Of a stretch of 64,000 nt of DNA, positions 1 to 12,248 are shown one piece after another. The translations under genes and the position numbers were made by a program. Position 1 is the stretch's first letter. Every line of letters begins with the position of its first letter. The notes beneath the pieces were generated by a model. It did not search any database. It saw nothing but the letters and a program-made list of their open reading frames with translations, and had not been told where the DNA came from. Location: contig NW_020954570.1 in NCBI RefSeq assembly GCF_900497805.2, positions 10,160,730 through 10,224,729 on the forward strand. The letters run 5' to 3'. The DNA is from Vombatus ursinus. Lineage: Eukaryota; Chordata; Mammalia; Diprotodontia; Vombatidae.

Positions 1-1105
1 CTTTTTTTAAAATTAAATTAAGCAAAGGTTTATCTATTTTATTGTTTTTTTTTCATAAAACCAGCTCTTAGTTTTATTTATTAGTTCAATAGTTTTCTTA
101 ATTTCAATTTCCTTAATTTCTCCTTTGGTTTTCAATATTTCTAATTTGGTGTTTAATTGAAGATTTTTAATTTGTTCTTTTTCTAGTTTTTTAGTTGCAT
201 GCCCAATTCATTGATATCCTCTTTTTCTATTTTATTCATGTAAGCATTTAGATATATAAAACTTCCCCTAAAAACTGCTTTCCCTGCATTCCATAAGCTT
301 TGGCATGTTATCTCATTATCGTCATTCTCTTGAATGAAGTTATTGATTGTTTCTATGATTTGTTGTTTGACCCAATCATTTTTTAGGATGAGATTATTTA
401 GCTTCCAATTATTTTTTAGTCTATCTTCCCATGGCACTTTATTACATATAATTTTTATTGCATCATGACCTGAAAAGGATGCATTTAATATTTCTGCCTT
501 TCTGCATCAGATTGGGAGGTTTTCATGCCCTAGTACATGGTCAATTTTTGTGTATGTGCCATGTACCACCAAAAAAAAAGTATATTTCTTTCTATCCTCA
601 TTCAATTTTCTCTAGAGGTCTATCATACCTATCTTTTCTAATGTTCTATTCACCTCCTTAACTTCTTTCTTGTTTATTTTGTGGTTAGATTAATCTAGTT
701 CAGAAAGGGGGAGTTTGAGGTACCCCAATAGTATAGTTTTGTTGTCTCTTTCTTCCTGTAACTCCCTGAACATTTCCTCTAAGAATTTGGGTGCTTTTTT
801 TGGTGCATATATGTTTAGTAATGATATTACTTCACTGTCTATAGTGCCTTTTAGCAGGATATAGTTTCCTTCCTTATCTCTTTTGATAAGATTTATTTTT
901 GCTTTTGCTTTGTTTGAGATCAGGATTGCTATGCCTGCTTTTTTTTTTTTTTTACTTCAGCTGAAGCATAATATATTCTGCTCCAGTCTTTTACCTTTAC
1001 CCTGTGTGTGTATGTCTGTTTCAAATGTGTTTCCTGTAAACAACATATTGTAGGATTATGATTTTTAATCCAGTCTGCTATCTGCTCCTGTTTTATGGGA
1101 GAGCT
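1..1105 (-). pseudogene. L1 ORF2, endonuclease and linker, partial and broken
   Basis: The minus strand contains the APE-type endonuclease region: the CCLQETH-like start lies around 1040-1060. The linker protein at 183-437 includes KNDWVKQQIIETINNF and GKAVFRGSFIYLNAYM, found in every L1 ORF2 copy here. The reverse transcriptase would lie to the left, outside the window. Several frame breaks occur within the endonuclease. Role in a live element: nicks target DNA and primes reverse transcription. Confidence 0.8.
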
Positions 1106-1772
1106 CGCACAATCTCAGTTATGATTACTATCTGTGTCTTTGTCTCCATCCTTCCCCCCATTTATGCTTTTCTTTCTCCTTTTTTTCTTTTTCATCCTCA
1201 CTAGTGTTTTGCTTTTGACCAAAGCCTCTCTCAGTCCCACCTTCTTTCTATTAGCCCCTTCAATTTTCTTTCCCTTTATGCTTACTACTTCTTCCCACCC
1301 TTCTATCCCTACTCCCTTTTCTTTCCCCTTTTCCCTCCTATTGCCTATAGGGCAAGTTAGATTTCTATATCTAACTGATTATGTTATTCCCTTCTTGAGC
1401 CAAATCTGATGAGAGTAAGGCTCAAACAATGCTCATCTCCCTCTCTTCTTTCCCTCTGCTATAATACGTTTTTGTGCCTTTTATTGTAATGTAATTTACC
1501 TTTGTCTGCCTCCTCCTTTCCTTTTCTTTCAGTATATTTTCTTAATTAGATCAGATTAATCCATTTACTTGGATCCATTTAATCCACTTGATTAGATTTT
1601 TTTTCTCATTATATCCAACTCCACTTATACCTACCCCCTTTATGTCTACCCCTTTAAGATGATGTAATAACAATACAGTTCTCAAGAGTTAAAGTGTTAT
1701 CTTCCCTTGTAGGGATGTAAACAGTTTGTTCTTATTAATAACATGTTGTTTCTTTCTGTCCCAAGTACCTTT
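1106..1772 (-). other. L1 inter-ORF spacer, purine-rich on the element strand
   Basis: About 670 bp separates ORF1 from the ORF2 endonuclease. On the L1 strand it is long runs of A and G. The same spacer occurs at 44295-44954, and a variant forms the body of the HAL1-like elements. No conserved coding frame is seen. The 91-residue ORF on the opposite strand is a pyrimidine-rich by-product. Confidence 0.7.
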
Positions 1773-2838
1773 TTATGTCTCTCTTGAGTCTTTTATTTGA
1801 AGATCAAATTTTCTGTTGAGCCCTGGTCTTTTTATCAGGAAGGTTTGGAAGTCCCCTATTTTGTTGAATATCCACTTCCTCCCCTTAAAGATTATGTTCA
1901 TTTTTGCTGGGTGGTTGATCCTTGGTTGTATTCCAAGCTCCTTTGCCTTAGGGAATATCATATTCCATGCTCTATGGTCTTTTAATATAGAAGTTGCAAG
2001 GTCCTGAATAATCCTGACTGTGGTTCCATGATATTTAAATTGTTTCTTTCTAGCTGGTTGCAGTATTTTCTCTTTGACCTGGTAATTGTGGAATTTGGCT
2101 ACTATATTCCTTGGTGTTTTCAATTTGGGATTTCTAACAGGAGGAGATCAGTGGATTCTTTCTATGGCTATTTTACCTTCTGGTTCTAGGACCTCAGGGC
2201 TGTTTTCCTTCATGATTTCCTGAAAGATACCATCCAGGCTGTTTTTTTCATCATGATTTTTAGGTAGACCAATAATTTTTCAATTGTCTCTCCTGGATCA
2301 ATTTTCCAGGTCTGTTGTTTTACCAATGAGGTATTTTACATTTTCATCTAATTTTTTTAATCTTTTGTTTCTGTTTGACTGATTCTTGTTATCTCATAGA
2401 GTCATTAGCTTCCATTTGCCCAATTCTAATTTTTAGCAAATTATTTTCTTCTGTTAGATTTTGTAAGTCCCTCCTCATTTGTCTAATTGTATTTTTCAGG
2501 GATTTGTTTTCTTCAGTGTACTTTTTTTTTCCAGTTGGCCAATTGTATTTTTTGACTTGTTTTCTACAGTTAAATTTTTTTCCTTCCTTTTCCAAGCTAT
2601 TAACTTTCTCTTGCATACCTCTCATTTCTTTTTCCATTTTCTCTTCTACCTCTCTCATCTGACTTTTAAAATCCTTCTTGAGCTCTTCTAAGAAGCCTTT
2701 TTGGACTTCAGACCAGTTCATATTCCCTTTTGAGATTCCAGATGTGGGTTTGTTGACAATGTTGTCCTCTTCAGAATTTCTGCCTTGATCTTCACTGTTC
2801 CCATAATATGAATCTATTGTACACTTCTTTTTGCTCAT
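1773..2838 (-). pseudogene. L1 ORF1 (RNA-binding coiled-coil protein), broken
   Basis: The minus-strand start at 2838 gives MSKKKCTIDSYYGNSEDQ and then a charged, heptad-rich coiled coil (E/K-rich, roughly residues 45-140). The C-terminal part at 1773-2123 reads TPRNIVAKFHNYQVKEKILQ and ends at a stop after SRET, matching the L1 ORF1 C-terminal domain. The central RRM-like part lies between them in another frame, so at least one frameshift is present. Full span is about 355 codons, normal for L1 ORF1p, which trimerises and coats L1 RNA. It is not functional as it stands. Confidence 0.85.
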
Positions 2839-3600
2839 GGTGTTTGCTTATTTCTTGGCCTTTAAGAGATTGAACTCTCCTGTTGGGGAGCAGAGGGCAC
2901 TGACCAAAGCTTCTTGTGTTGGGAGCCCATGGCCTGGTCACTGGCTTTTTGTGCTGGGGCCTCAAATGGTGGCAGTTGGAGGCTGTAGGGTTCTGGCAGC
3001 TTACCTGATGTTGGGCTGGAATCAGCAACACTGGAATTCTAAGGGTAGGTTTGGGTAGTGTGGCCCCTGAAGGTTGCCTGCTTTTCTTTTCCTTTCTCTT
3101 TCTTCAGCTCCTTTCAGATAGATGTTGCAGGATGTTTATCTGCCTGGGGCCCTTGGACCACTGCTTCCCTTAGATTTGCTGAGGCACTGGGAGACATGGT
3201 TGCTTTAGAATGCCAAGGCTCATGGAGGTTTTCTACCCTGGTTTCCACCAGTTCCCCCACCCTCACTGAGGCACTCAGAGGTCCAGGTGTTGGTGTTTGC
3301 CTGCTCCACCACCTGGGTTTCAGGATCTCCTCCTGGCATGCTGAGGTGAGGCTTTCCATTAGCTTCCTGGGATGCCTCCTGTTTCATACTGCTCCCCTTC
3401 CCCCAGGGCAAGTGGGGCCTTCCCCATTAATCCCTCAAGCTACCTGGGCTACTGGACTCCTGCACCCCATCTTTCTTCTGGTTCAGCTGTTCCAGAGTTT
3501 TTCCAGGGGTGATATTTTCTGAGCTTTCAGATGTTTTTACAGGAGGTTAAGAGCAACTTACTTCTTACTCTGCCATCTTGGCTCCTGGAAGCAGAAGTCT
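2839..3600 (-). promoter_or_regulatory. L1 5'UTR / internal promoter region
   Basis: About 760 bp between the L1 5' terminus and the ORF1 start at 2838. It is clearly more GC-rich than its surroundings and is homologous to 42566-43307. L1 5'UTRs carry an internal promoter as a family property. No specific factor site was identified. The ORFs that cross it on either strand have no recognisable product. Confidence 0.6.
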
Positions 3601-5820
3601 GAAAAAAATAAATAAACTTTTGACAAAGAATATCACCCATTACTATTAAAAACATCACAGAGTATAAGAACAAATGGAGTTTTACTTAAAAGGATATATA
3701 GCCTACATCTAAAAGCATCACCAAGTGTTATATAATGGGGATAAGCTAGAAACTTTCCTAATCAGATCAGGGGTAAAACAAGGATGTCCATTATTGCCAT
3801 TCAATATTGTACTAGAAAGGTTAGCATTAGCAATGAGAGAAGAAAAAGAAATTGAAGGAATTAGAATAGATAATAAAGATATGAAGCTATCACTTTTTGC
3901 AAATTATTTGATGATAAAATGAATGTACATAAATTATCAGCATTTCTATATATTACTAACAAAGCACAGCAGCAAGAGATAGAGAAATTCCATTTAAAAT
4001 AACTGTAGTAAATATAAAATATTTGGAAGTCTCCTTGCCAAGACAAACCTGGGAAATATTAGAACACAATTACAAAACCCTTTTTACACAAATCAAATTA
4101 GATCTAAATAACCAGAAAAATATCAGTTATCTATGGGTAAGTTGAGCTTATATAATAAAATGTCAATTCTACCTAAATTAATTTATCTATTCAGTGCCAT
4201 ACCAATCAAAATACCAAAAATTATTTTATAGAGCTTGGAAAAATAATAACAAAATTCATCTGGAAGAATAAAAGATTGAGAGTATCAAGAGAATTAATGA
4301 AATAAAAGGCAAAGGAAGTTGGCTTAGCTACAACAAATATAAAATTAAATTATGAAGCAGAAATCATCACAACTATTTGGTAGTGGCTAACAAACAGTGG
4401 TGGATCACTGGAATAGGTTAGGTATGCAAGACACAGTAGTAAATGACTTTAGTAATCTAATTTTTGGTAAACTGAAAGACTCTAGCTTCTGAGATGTGAA
4501 CTCATTATTTGACAAATCTTTAGGGAAAACTGGGAAATAGTATGGTAGAAACTATGCATAGACCAACATCTCGCACCTTACACCAAGATAAGGTCAATAT
4601 AGGTACATGATTTAGACATAAAGGGTGATACCATAACAAATTAAGAAAGTAAGGAGTAGTTTATCTGTCAGATTTATGAGAAGGGAAGAATTTATGACCA
4701 AACAAGAGAAAGAGAACACTATTAAATGCAAAATGAATCATTTTGATTACATTAAATTAAAAAGTTTTTGCAAAAGCAAATCCATTTCAACCAAGATTTG
4801 AAAGAAAGCAGAAAAAACGGGAAACAATTTTTATAACCAGTATCTCTGATAAAGGCCTCTTTGTCAAAAAATAAAGAGAACTGAGTCAAATTTATAAGCA
4901 TACAAGTCATTTCCTAATTGATAAATTGTCAAAGGATGTGAACAGGCAGTTTTGGGATGAAGAAATCAAAGCTATTTATAATCATATGAAACAATGGTCT
5001 AAATTACTATTGATTAGAAAAATGCAAATTAAAATAGCTCTGTGGTACCACCTCAAACATATCAGATTGGCTAATATGACAGAAAAGGGAAATTATAAAT
5101 TTTGGAGAAGACATGGGAAAATTGGAACATTAATGTATTGCTGGTGGAATTGTGAACTGATCCAACCATTCTGGAAAGCAATTTGGAATTATGCCGCAAA
5201 TGCTGTAAAACTGTGCATACCCTTCAATCCAGCAATACCACTACTATATTACAAAGAGATCATAAAAAAAGGAAATGGACCCACATGTACAAAAATATTT
5301 AATTTGTGATGGCCAAGAATTGGAAATTGAGGGTATGTCCATCAAATGGGGAATAACTAAACAAGCTGTAGTATTTGAATGTAATGAAATATTATTGTTC
5401 CTTAAGAATTGATGAGCAGGAGGATTTCAGAAGAACCTGGAAAGACTTACATTAACTGATGTTGAGTGAATTGAGCAGAGCCTGGAGAAAATTGTACACT
5501 GTAACAGCAACATTGTACAATGATCAACTTTGATGGACTTAAGTCTTCTCAGCAATACAAGCATCTAAGACAATTCCAAAAAACTAGTGATAGAAAATGC
5601 TGTCTACCTCCAGAGAAATAAATATGCCATCTGAATGCAGATTGAAGCATACTATTTTTCTTTTTTTGTTCTTTTCTTTCTCATGGCTTTTTTATTTTGT
5701 TTTGATTTTTATTTCACAACATGACTATTGTGGAGATATGTTTAATATGATTGTACGTTTATAGCCTATATCGGATTGCTTGCTGTCTTGGGGAAGGGGT
5801 AGAGTAGGGAAGGAGAATTT
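3601..5820 (+). mobile_element. L1 LINE, 3' half (reverse transcriptase to 3'UTR), plus strand
   Basis: Begins inside the reverse transcriptase, equivalent to the region just before 46740 in L1-G, and runs through the ORF2 C-terminus and most of the 3'UTR. The palm motif [13 protein letters not shown] is at 3725-3922, and the usual FADD catalytic motif is changed to FANY. The C-terminal segment at 4926-5309 keeps WKAIWNYAANAVKLCIPF. Many stops and shifts. There is no 3' poly(A); homology stops about 30-40 bp before the expected end, at the junction with a minus-strand L1 scrap. Confidence 0.85.
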
Positions 5821-6255
5821 TTCATATGATTATTGATAGTTTTAATTTCTTCCTTTGAAAACTACCTATGCATATCCTTTGAGCATTTCTCAATTGGCAA
5901 TGCTTCCTATTCTCATAAAATTGACTCAGTTCCTTATATATTTGAGAAATGACACCTTTATCAGAGAAACATTGCAAGCCTCCCCCCTTCTTTTGCTTTT
6001 CTTCTGATTTTAGTTACATTGGTTTTGATTTGCAAAATCTTTTTTTTAAATAAGTAACCAAAATTATCCATTTTACTTTCTTGTTTGGCCATGAATTCTT
6101 TGCCTATCCATTAATCTGATATGTAATTCTTTCCATGCTTTACTAATTTTCTATTGATAACATTCTTTATGTTTAAATCACATACTCATCTTGACTTTAT
6201 CTTCATATATGATGTGAGATGTTGATCTATGCTTAATTTCTGTCAGACTTCTGTG
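5821..6255 (-). mobile_element. L1 ORF2 C-terminal fragment, minus strand
   Basis: The reverse complement matches the L1 ORF2 stretch between the tower/thumb region and the C-terminus (compare 28200-28660 in another copy). It lacks its 3' end and its 5' part, and is more diverged than neighbouring copies. It abuts the preceding L1 3'UTR directly, consistent with a deletion between two L1 tails facing each other. Confidence 0.75.
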
Positions 6256-6848
6256 ATAATTTTAAACTTTATGATGCTATAGTTATAATGATAGGACTAC
6301 AACATGGTTTCAATTAGGTAAAGTAATCCTAATGTCCATAAAACTTCTAGGCAAAGAAAGATAAGGCTTGCACTTTTCTACCATTCTGACTTATTAGTTC
6401 TGTGTCAGGTAGACAATGCTCCCAGCTTCTGATTAGAAAAAAAAGTCTTGATGAGGTGCAGTGGTCTTGAGTCATTCTTCTCTGGTTGCCTAGACAGTTA
6501 ACTTGTATCCTCTTCCAGTTTCTGATCCTAATAAAGAAACCCCCCCTTCTTGAGCAGCCAAAAAGGAGCTACTGTGACTCTTCCATCTTACTATTTATGA
6601 CCCATTTAGAAATAAACTTGGGCCAAATGTTATGAATAATTTGTTTTAAGAAGAGGAATGAAGGAACAGAGAGGGAGAGTGTATTGGGGAAAATATTTTC
6701 ATTTCTGTTCTTTTATATTTTCTCAGTAAATAATCCTTTGTAAAAGCTAATTGGAGGGGAGAAATGATATAATGGAGGTACTAATTGTAACTAATGATTC
6801 ATATTGGGAAGAGCAGACCAGAATGGTAGCTTTAGCCAATTATATTAG
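6256..6848. other. No recognised feature
   Basis: About 590 bp of AT-rich DNA between L1 debris and a SINE. No ORF, known repeat or RNA gene was recognised. Confidence 0.5.
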
Positions 6849-6863
6849 AAAAGAATCACCCTA

Positions 6864-7006
6864 GGGGCAGCTAGGTGGCACAGTGGATAGAGCACCAGGC
6901 CTGAAGTCAGGAGGACTTGAGTTCAAATCTGGCCTCAGACCAAACACTTGACACTTACTAGCTGTGTGACTCTGGGCAAGTCACTTAACCCCAATTGCAA
7001 AAAAAA
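6864..7006 (+). mobile_element. tRNA-like marsupial SINE with A-tail
   Basis: Starts GGGGCAGCTAGGTGGCACAG and ends in an A-run from 6999. A pol III A-box-like TGGCACAGTGG is at 6876-6886 and a B-box-like GAGTTCAAATC at 6919-6929. Perfect 15-bp TSDs (AAAAGAATCACCCTA) flank it at 6849-6863 and 7007-7021, the hallmark of LINE-mediated insertion. The clean TSD suggests a fairly young copy. Confidence 0.92.
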
Positions 7007-7021
7007 AAAAGAATCACCCTA

Positions 7022-10000
7022 ATCCCTGGAGTACTCCCAGAATCAATAGGTAGAAATATAATTTTGTTCAGGAACCTGGCCTGTCTGTGAGAGTAGAATT
7101 TGTTATAAAAATCAACAGAGCATATAATGTATGTGTTTATTCAGACTTCTTTCTTGTGTTTCAGCTTTTCTTTTATTTTTCTCATTTGTTTTTAGGAATC
7201 TTTCCTGTTATTCCTATATAGATTCCCAACACTGCCTTGCTGATTGGTTTCAGCTACTTTTTGTTGAGGATTATGGAGGTCATACAGGCCCAGATCCCTG
7301 CTCTGAGTTACTACTGGTTGGAATGAGAGGTAGAGATTATCAATCCAGTTGTGCTTTTTTCCCCTTTCTGTTAAGTCCAAAGATCTGTTGCCCTCTATTT
7401 TATGTTCTGAGTTCTAAGCATGATGCATATTCTGCCCTGCCATATTCTTCCATTGCCTCTTTCCAATTCTTCTTCTCCTATCCTCATTCAGCAACTACCT
7501 TTCCTTTAAAATTTACTCCATCCTATGTGCCTCTTTCTTGTTATCATCTGTCAACCTCAGAAACATTCCCCTTCCTTTTTTTTTTTTTTACTAAGTCCAG
7601 TACCTGTCTGAGTCTTCTGCTCTACCTTAACACTCTGACCCCTTCAAATATTATGGCTTTTCGGTTATTCAGTCTACTAACTCCCAAGATACATCTCTGC
7701 TGTTTGCCTCAGATATACATAGGAATGGTAAGATATGATGACATGTGACCTGAAAGGAAGAGAAGTAAATGCTTTAAATTCCTTGGAGAAAAAGATCACT
7801 GTCGATTGGAGTAATTAGTGAATGCTTCATGAAGGAGGTGAGAAATAAGCTGAAGTTTGATGGATGGATAGTACCTATTACAATGTCAGTCAGTTACATA
7901 AATAATGGAAGAATATGTTAAACTTCCCTGCTGCAGATTTGGGAAAACAATAACAAAAATTAATTCAAATAATAAAAATTGATATGTAGAAATGGAAATT
8001 AAAAGAGAATTTACAACATAAGAAAATACACAGAGAAGTGGAAGTTGTTTTTTTTTACATTTCTAAAAGCTCAATAAAAGATGATAAAATCCAAGACTGT
8101 ATCATATATGAAGAACTATTTTACTCTTCTCATTTAGGTAATTTATCTTTTAAATGATTAATGAGTATGAGTGCACAGTTATTTTCAAATCAGGAATTCT
8201 AATCTTTCATTATCAGGAATCATAATACAATTGTTTATTCAATAAACAAATTGCTAATTTCAAAAACCAATTAAACTTCAAGAATAATCCCACATAGCAG
8301 ATTGGGACTACAGCTATATAAATACTAAAGGGATAGAGGTAATTTATTTTCTAAATTTAATATTACCAAAATATAATTTTTCTCAAGAATCTCTCCCACA
8401 TTAAAAAAATTGTCTTTGCATTGTAGTCAAATCTGGAGAATGGCCATATGATGAACTAGGCAAATTTCAATCATACTAGGTAATATCAAATGGGTGACAA
8501 GCCACTATTTGCTATCAGATGTTCTCCCAATCATTTTTAACTTAGATTCTGAGGAAACATTTTTAAATTTTAAAATGGTAATACAAGTTATTTGTTAAAT
8601 ATTTTTGAATCAAAATATAACAAAAAGTTATGAAAAATGCTATATGTGACTATATCACTGTATTCCTTTTTGAAAGTGGTCTACCCTGGTGGTTACTTTT
8701 ACTCTTTATTAAGTTTTATTGATGCCTTTACCTTTTTTTACACCAATTATTTCCTGATATAAACTTCTTCTCTTGTTAAAACATAGAACTTTCCCTTGTA
8801 AAAAAAAATTAGAAAAGAAAAACAATTAAGTAATACCCATGGACAAAACAACCAGACGTGAGAGGGATCCATACTCACTCTTCTGAACTGAATTCTACTT
8901 TAGTATCTAGGAATCCAGATTAATATTAAAATGGAAATATGTAATAATCATAAAATGGAAACATCAAATACTATTAGAAATGAAAAATATTCTGGTCATG
9001 AGGTGTGCTTTTTTGCTGAATGATAAATGACAATTATCCAACAAGGTTGTAATGCTACTGTGAAGCACAATTTTTTTTCCAAGTTTCACATAAGGCTAAA
9101 AACCTACATAAGAAAAGTTCTGCCTCAATTTCCCCTCAGCCCTCTATACCACTTAGAATTAATCACATGTATTTTTTGCCTCCCAAGAGATTATTTTTAC
9201 TAGGCTTTGTTTCCTCCAGGCTAAAATGTGACCTTTGACTTTCTGAACAGTCATGTTTTCTAAGATCAATAAGAAGAAAATGTCACTAGTAACAGTAAGT
9301 GAGTAGAAGATATTTCTGGGTAAATGATAGCTCATGACAAGCTGAGGTTTTTTTAAAAAAAAAAGTGCAACAACAGTTCAGTTCTCACTATTCCGAAACA
9401 AGAATCTCAATTGACTGAGAGACCTAAACTGCTCTAGGTATTATTATGGTAAAAATATCTTTTCTGGAAGCTGGGGGTGGGGAAAGTATAGGAGTAGAGA
9501 ATGATTTGTGGACCTTAAACATTTCCTACTATCTGTCAGAAACCATTTTTTAGAAAACTTTTAATAGCTAAAGCAAACCTCAAACCATAAATTAGTCCAC
9601 AAAAGGTCAAAGGCATTTGTGTTGGTTTCAAGATGGTTGAGTCCAAAGTGGAGTAAAGTCTGGTATTTTGCTGGTGATTACTGAAGAAGAGGGATTTGGA
9701 TTCTGGCAGAACATAAAACAAAGCTGACAACAAAGCTTTCCTTTCATGCTATCCAAATGAACACATTTCTAATCTGAAATTCAAACACTTGACAACAGAA
9801 AGCATGTGAGTTAGACTTTGCACAGGAAATTGCTTTATGGTTTTAGCATAATGAATTAGGCAGTTGGATAAAATCCATTTAGTCAGAAAGGAATGCTTTC
9901 ACATCCCTTTTGAAAGCAAAAAATCTTCTTAATTTTTCAAATTTCTCAGGACCTAAGCACGAATGCTCTATGTCAATTTTATCCACTGGATACTGTGGTT

Positions 10001-11468
10001 AATAATGTACATGGCATATAATAATACACTATCTCATGAACACTGAAGCAGATCCTCACATCTGGAAGCCACTTTCATTAGAAATGGCTGTTCCTATATT
10101 TTCTCCAGTAGGAAAAAATACATGAATTATGGTACCCAGTTTTAATCCATTGAAATTCTTCTCTAGGTAGACATTAGGCTTTTTGGGCAATGAGGAGGTG
10201 ATATTTGGGAATGGGTTGGGTAGTGTGAGAGAAAAAAGAATCCTAACAGTCCAGGCAGATGGACACTGATGCAATTAAAAGGGAAGTTGACCTTACATTC
10301 TGGTTTATCATGGTACCTTTAGTTCAGAGAAACAGAGTTGGAAGCAGGCAGGAGAATTAAACTATGTCCACAATTTCAGAAAAGACCAGGTCCAGATTTT
10401 ACAAATCTGAAATATAGAGAGATACTGTTACAAGATGGGAAAATAATTTCCCTGTTTTCTCCTCCATGTAATGTATCTGATACTGGAAGTCAGTTGACAG
10501 GCATTCCTTGGGAATGAAAGAGTTCTGTTTCTTGGAACTTCAAAACCAGAACTAACAGCTGCAACAGCAATAACAATAACAACAAAAATAGTAGCAGTAG
10601 CAACAAAGGTGACACTGGAGTGAGGAACTGATAAAAAAAACAATTCAAACCCCACCCTCCCAAACAATACCAAGTGAGACTAGGGAGTTAACCTAGCAGA
10701 TAGGTTCAAAACCTCATAAATTTACAGAGGGGATAGATACTTTGTAATCAGAAACAGCAGTGTTTTATTATGGCTTGACCAGAATTTTCCCACATGCACA
10801 ACTTCATGCACCAAAAACTTGCTGCCTAAGTCTCCTCATACTCTATTCCTCCCCACCCCCCCAAATAAAATCCAAAAGACCAGGAAAGTGTGATCTTGTA
10901 TAATTACTCTTCAACTCAATCTGCCTTAGGTAATTAGACCTAACGTCTTTGTGTTCATAACTTATTAGATCTCACACCAAAATCATTTTTTGCTTCCCTA
11001 TCCCACGAAAACAAAATATAAATTAACAAGTTTTCTTTTAATTCATTTTCATTAACTACCCTGTCAGTGGTCATATCATAAGCAAATTCCTTCCAGTTGG
11101 CATTGGGATGAAGGAATTATGAAAGATTAAATTACAATTTTTTTTAAAAAAAACTCATTAATGTGTAGCAACCATCTAATTAAGGTTTATGGTTAAAAAT
11201 AAAACAAAATATGTCCCTATTTCCTCCTGACTGATAAAAATATGAATAGATCTTTTTGTTGGAGGATGAGAGTCCTTGGAGAGGCACACAGATTATATAT
11301 ACAAGTATCTGAATGTATTTGTACTGAATTAAATTGAGAAACATTGACATTTAAATGTATTAGAACTGTACCAGGCTGGAATAGTTATCAACAGCAGCAC
11401 CAATATAAATATTTAAAGACACCATACCTCTGTAGTAGTTGCTCAAGTACCAAGCTGAATTTATATAA
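7022..11468. other. Longest stretch without a recognised repeat (about 4.4 kb)
   Basis: I recognise no LINE, SINE or LTR structure and no convincing exon here. It holds A/T runs, a trinucleotide-like stretch around 10560-10610, and one 205-codon ORF at 7131-7748. That ORF is rich in F, L and S, its codons look like pyrimidine-rich noise, and I know no homologue. This is the best place in the window to look for conserved non-coding DNA. Confidence 0.5.
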
Positions 11469-11485
11469 AAAAAAATCAATTCAGA
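11469..11485 (+). repeat. Left 17-bp TSD of the HAL1-like composite
   Basis: AAAAAAATCAATTCAGA stands directly before the L1-type 5' start (GGGGCAGAGCC). The same 17-mer with one difference is at 18734-18750. The A-rich start is the usual footprint of L1 endonuclease cleavage. Confidence 0.75.
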
Positions 11486-12248
11486 GGGGCAGAGCCAAGA
11501 GAGTGGAGGGAATGCAGTGACTTGCTTGAGCTCTCCCCCAAACCCCTCCAAATACCTGTAAAAAAATGTCTCTGAACAAATTCTAGAACATCAGAACTCA
11601 CAAAAAGACAGAGTGAAACAAATTTCCAGCCCAAGACAACCTGGATGGTTGATTGGAAAGGTATATCGTGCCAGATGAGGAGAGGAGTGCAGTTCAGTGT
11701 GGGTGCGCAGGCTGCAGCGAACCTGGACCAGGCCTAAGAGGACTGAATCACTGGCAGCTGTGGCAGTGTCCAGACTTCTCAACCCAGGAACGCCAAAGAC
11801 AACTTGGAAGGTCAGTAGGAAAAGTCTGTGATTGCAGTGAGAGAAAAACTAGGTTTCAGCCACAAGTCCCAAGCGCGAGAGCTTCCAGCCCACAGACTGA
11901 GGGGGAATCGAGTGGTTGATCAGAGGGGGATTGCAGGGATCTCTTTGCCAGTGCTGAGGTAGGAATCTCTTGCTTTGCCCATTCTTGGATCTGGGTCACA
12001 GTTCTGAGGGGTGGTCCTGGTCACAGTGAGGAGGAGCACTGGTGTGGTAGAGCTTGTTGTGGTGGTAGAGAAAAAACACCTCATCCCTTATCGTAGCACC
12101 TTGGAAAAACTGAAAATTTTCAAGTCCCTAGAAGTATCTCTGAAAACAGCTGTACAAACACCTGAAGCTTGGGATAGTACATTCTCCACATTGGAAGCAG
12201 ACTCTTACCTTAACAAAGAGTTTAAAACTCAAATAATTGGCTGGGATC

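Larger units (their letters stand above)
1..3600 (-). mobile_element. L1 LINE, 5' half (5'UTR, ORF1, spacer, first part of ORF2), runs off the window
   Basis: On the minus strand the element starts near 3600, where the complement reads AGGAGCCAAGATGGCAGAG, the usual 5' start of L1 copies in this window. It then passes through a GC-richer 5'UTR, ORF1 of the MSKKK type, a long purine-rich spacer and the ORF2 endonuclease, and leaves the window in the linker between endonuclease and reverse transcriptase. The order matches the full-length L1 at 42566-49259. Frames are broken in both ORFs, so it is dead. Its 5' end abuts a plus-strand L1 3' half, which suggests either twin priming or nested insertion. 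Confidence 0.9.

Noticed and set aside
3058-3522. 154-codon ORF opposite the L1 5'UTR
   Set aside because: Lies antisense in the GC-rich 5'UTR; the equivalent region in L1-G does not keep the frame.
6864-6998. Possible tRNA gene because of A and B boxes
   Set aside because: No cloverleaf; A-tail and TSDs show a SINE.
7131-7748. 205-codon ORF on the plus strand, preceded by pyrimidine-rich DNA and TTTTTAG-like acceptors
   Set aside because: Composition is F/L/S-rich as expected of T/C-rich non-coding DNA; no domain, no partner exons, no homologue recognised.
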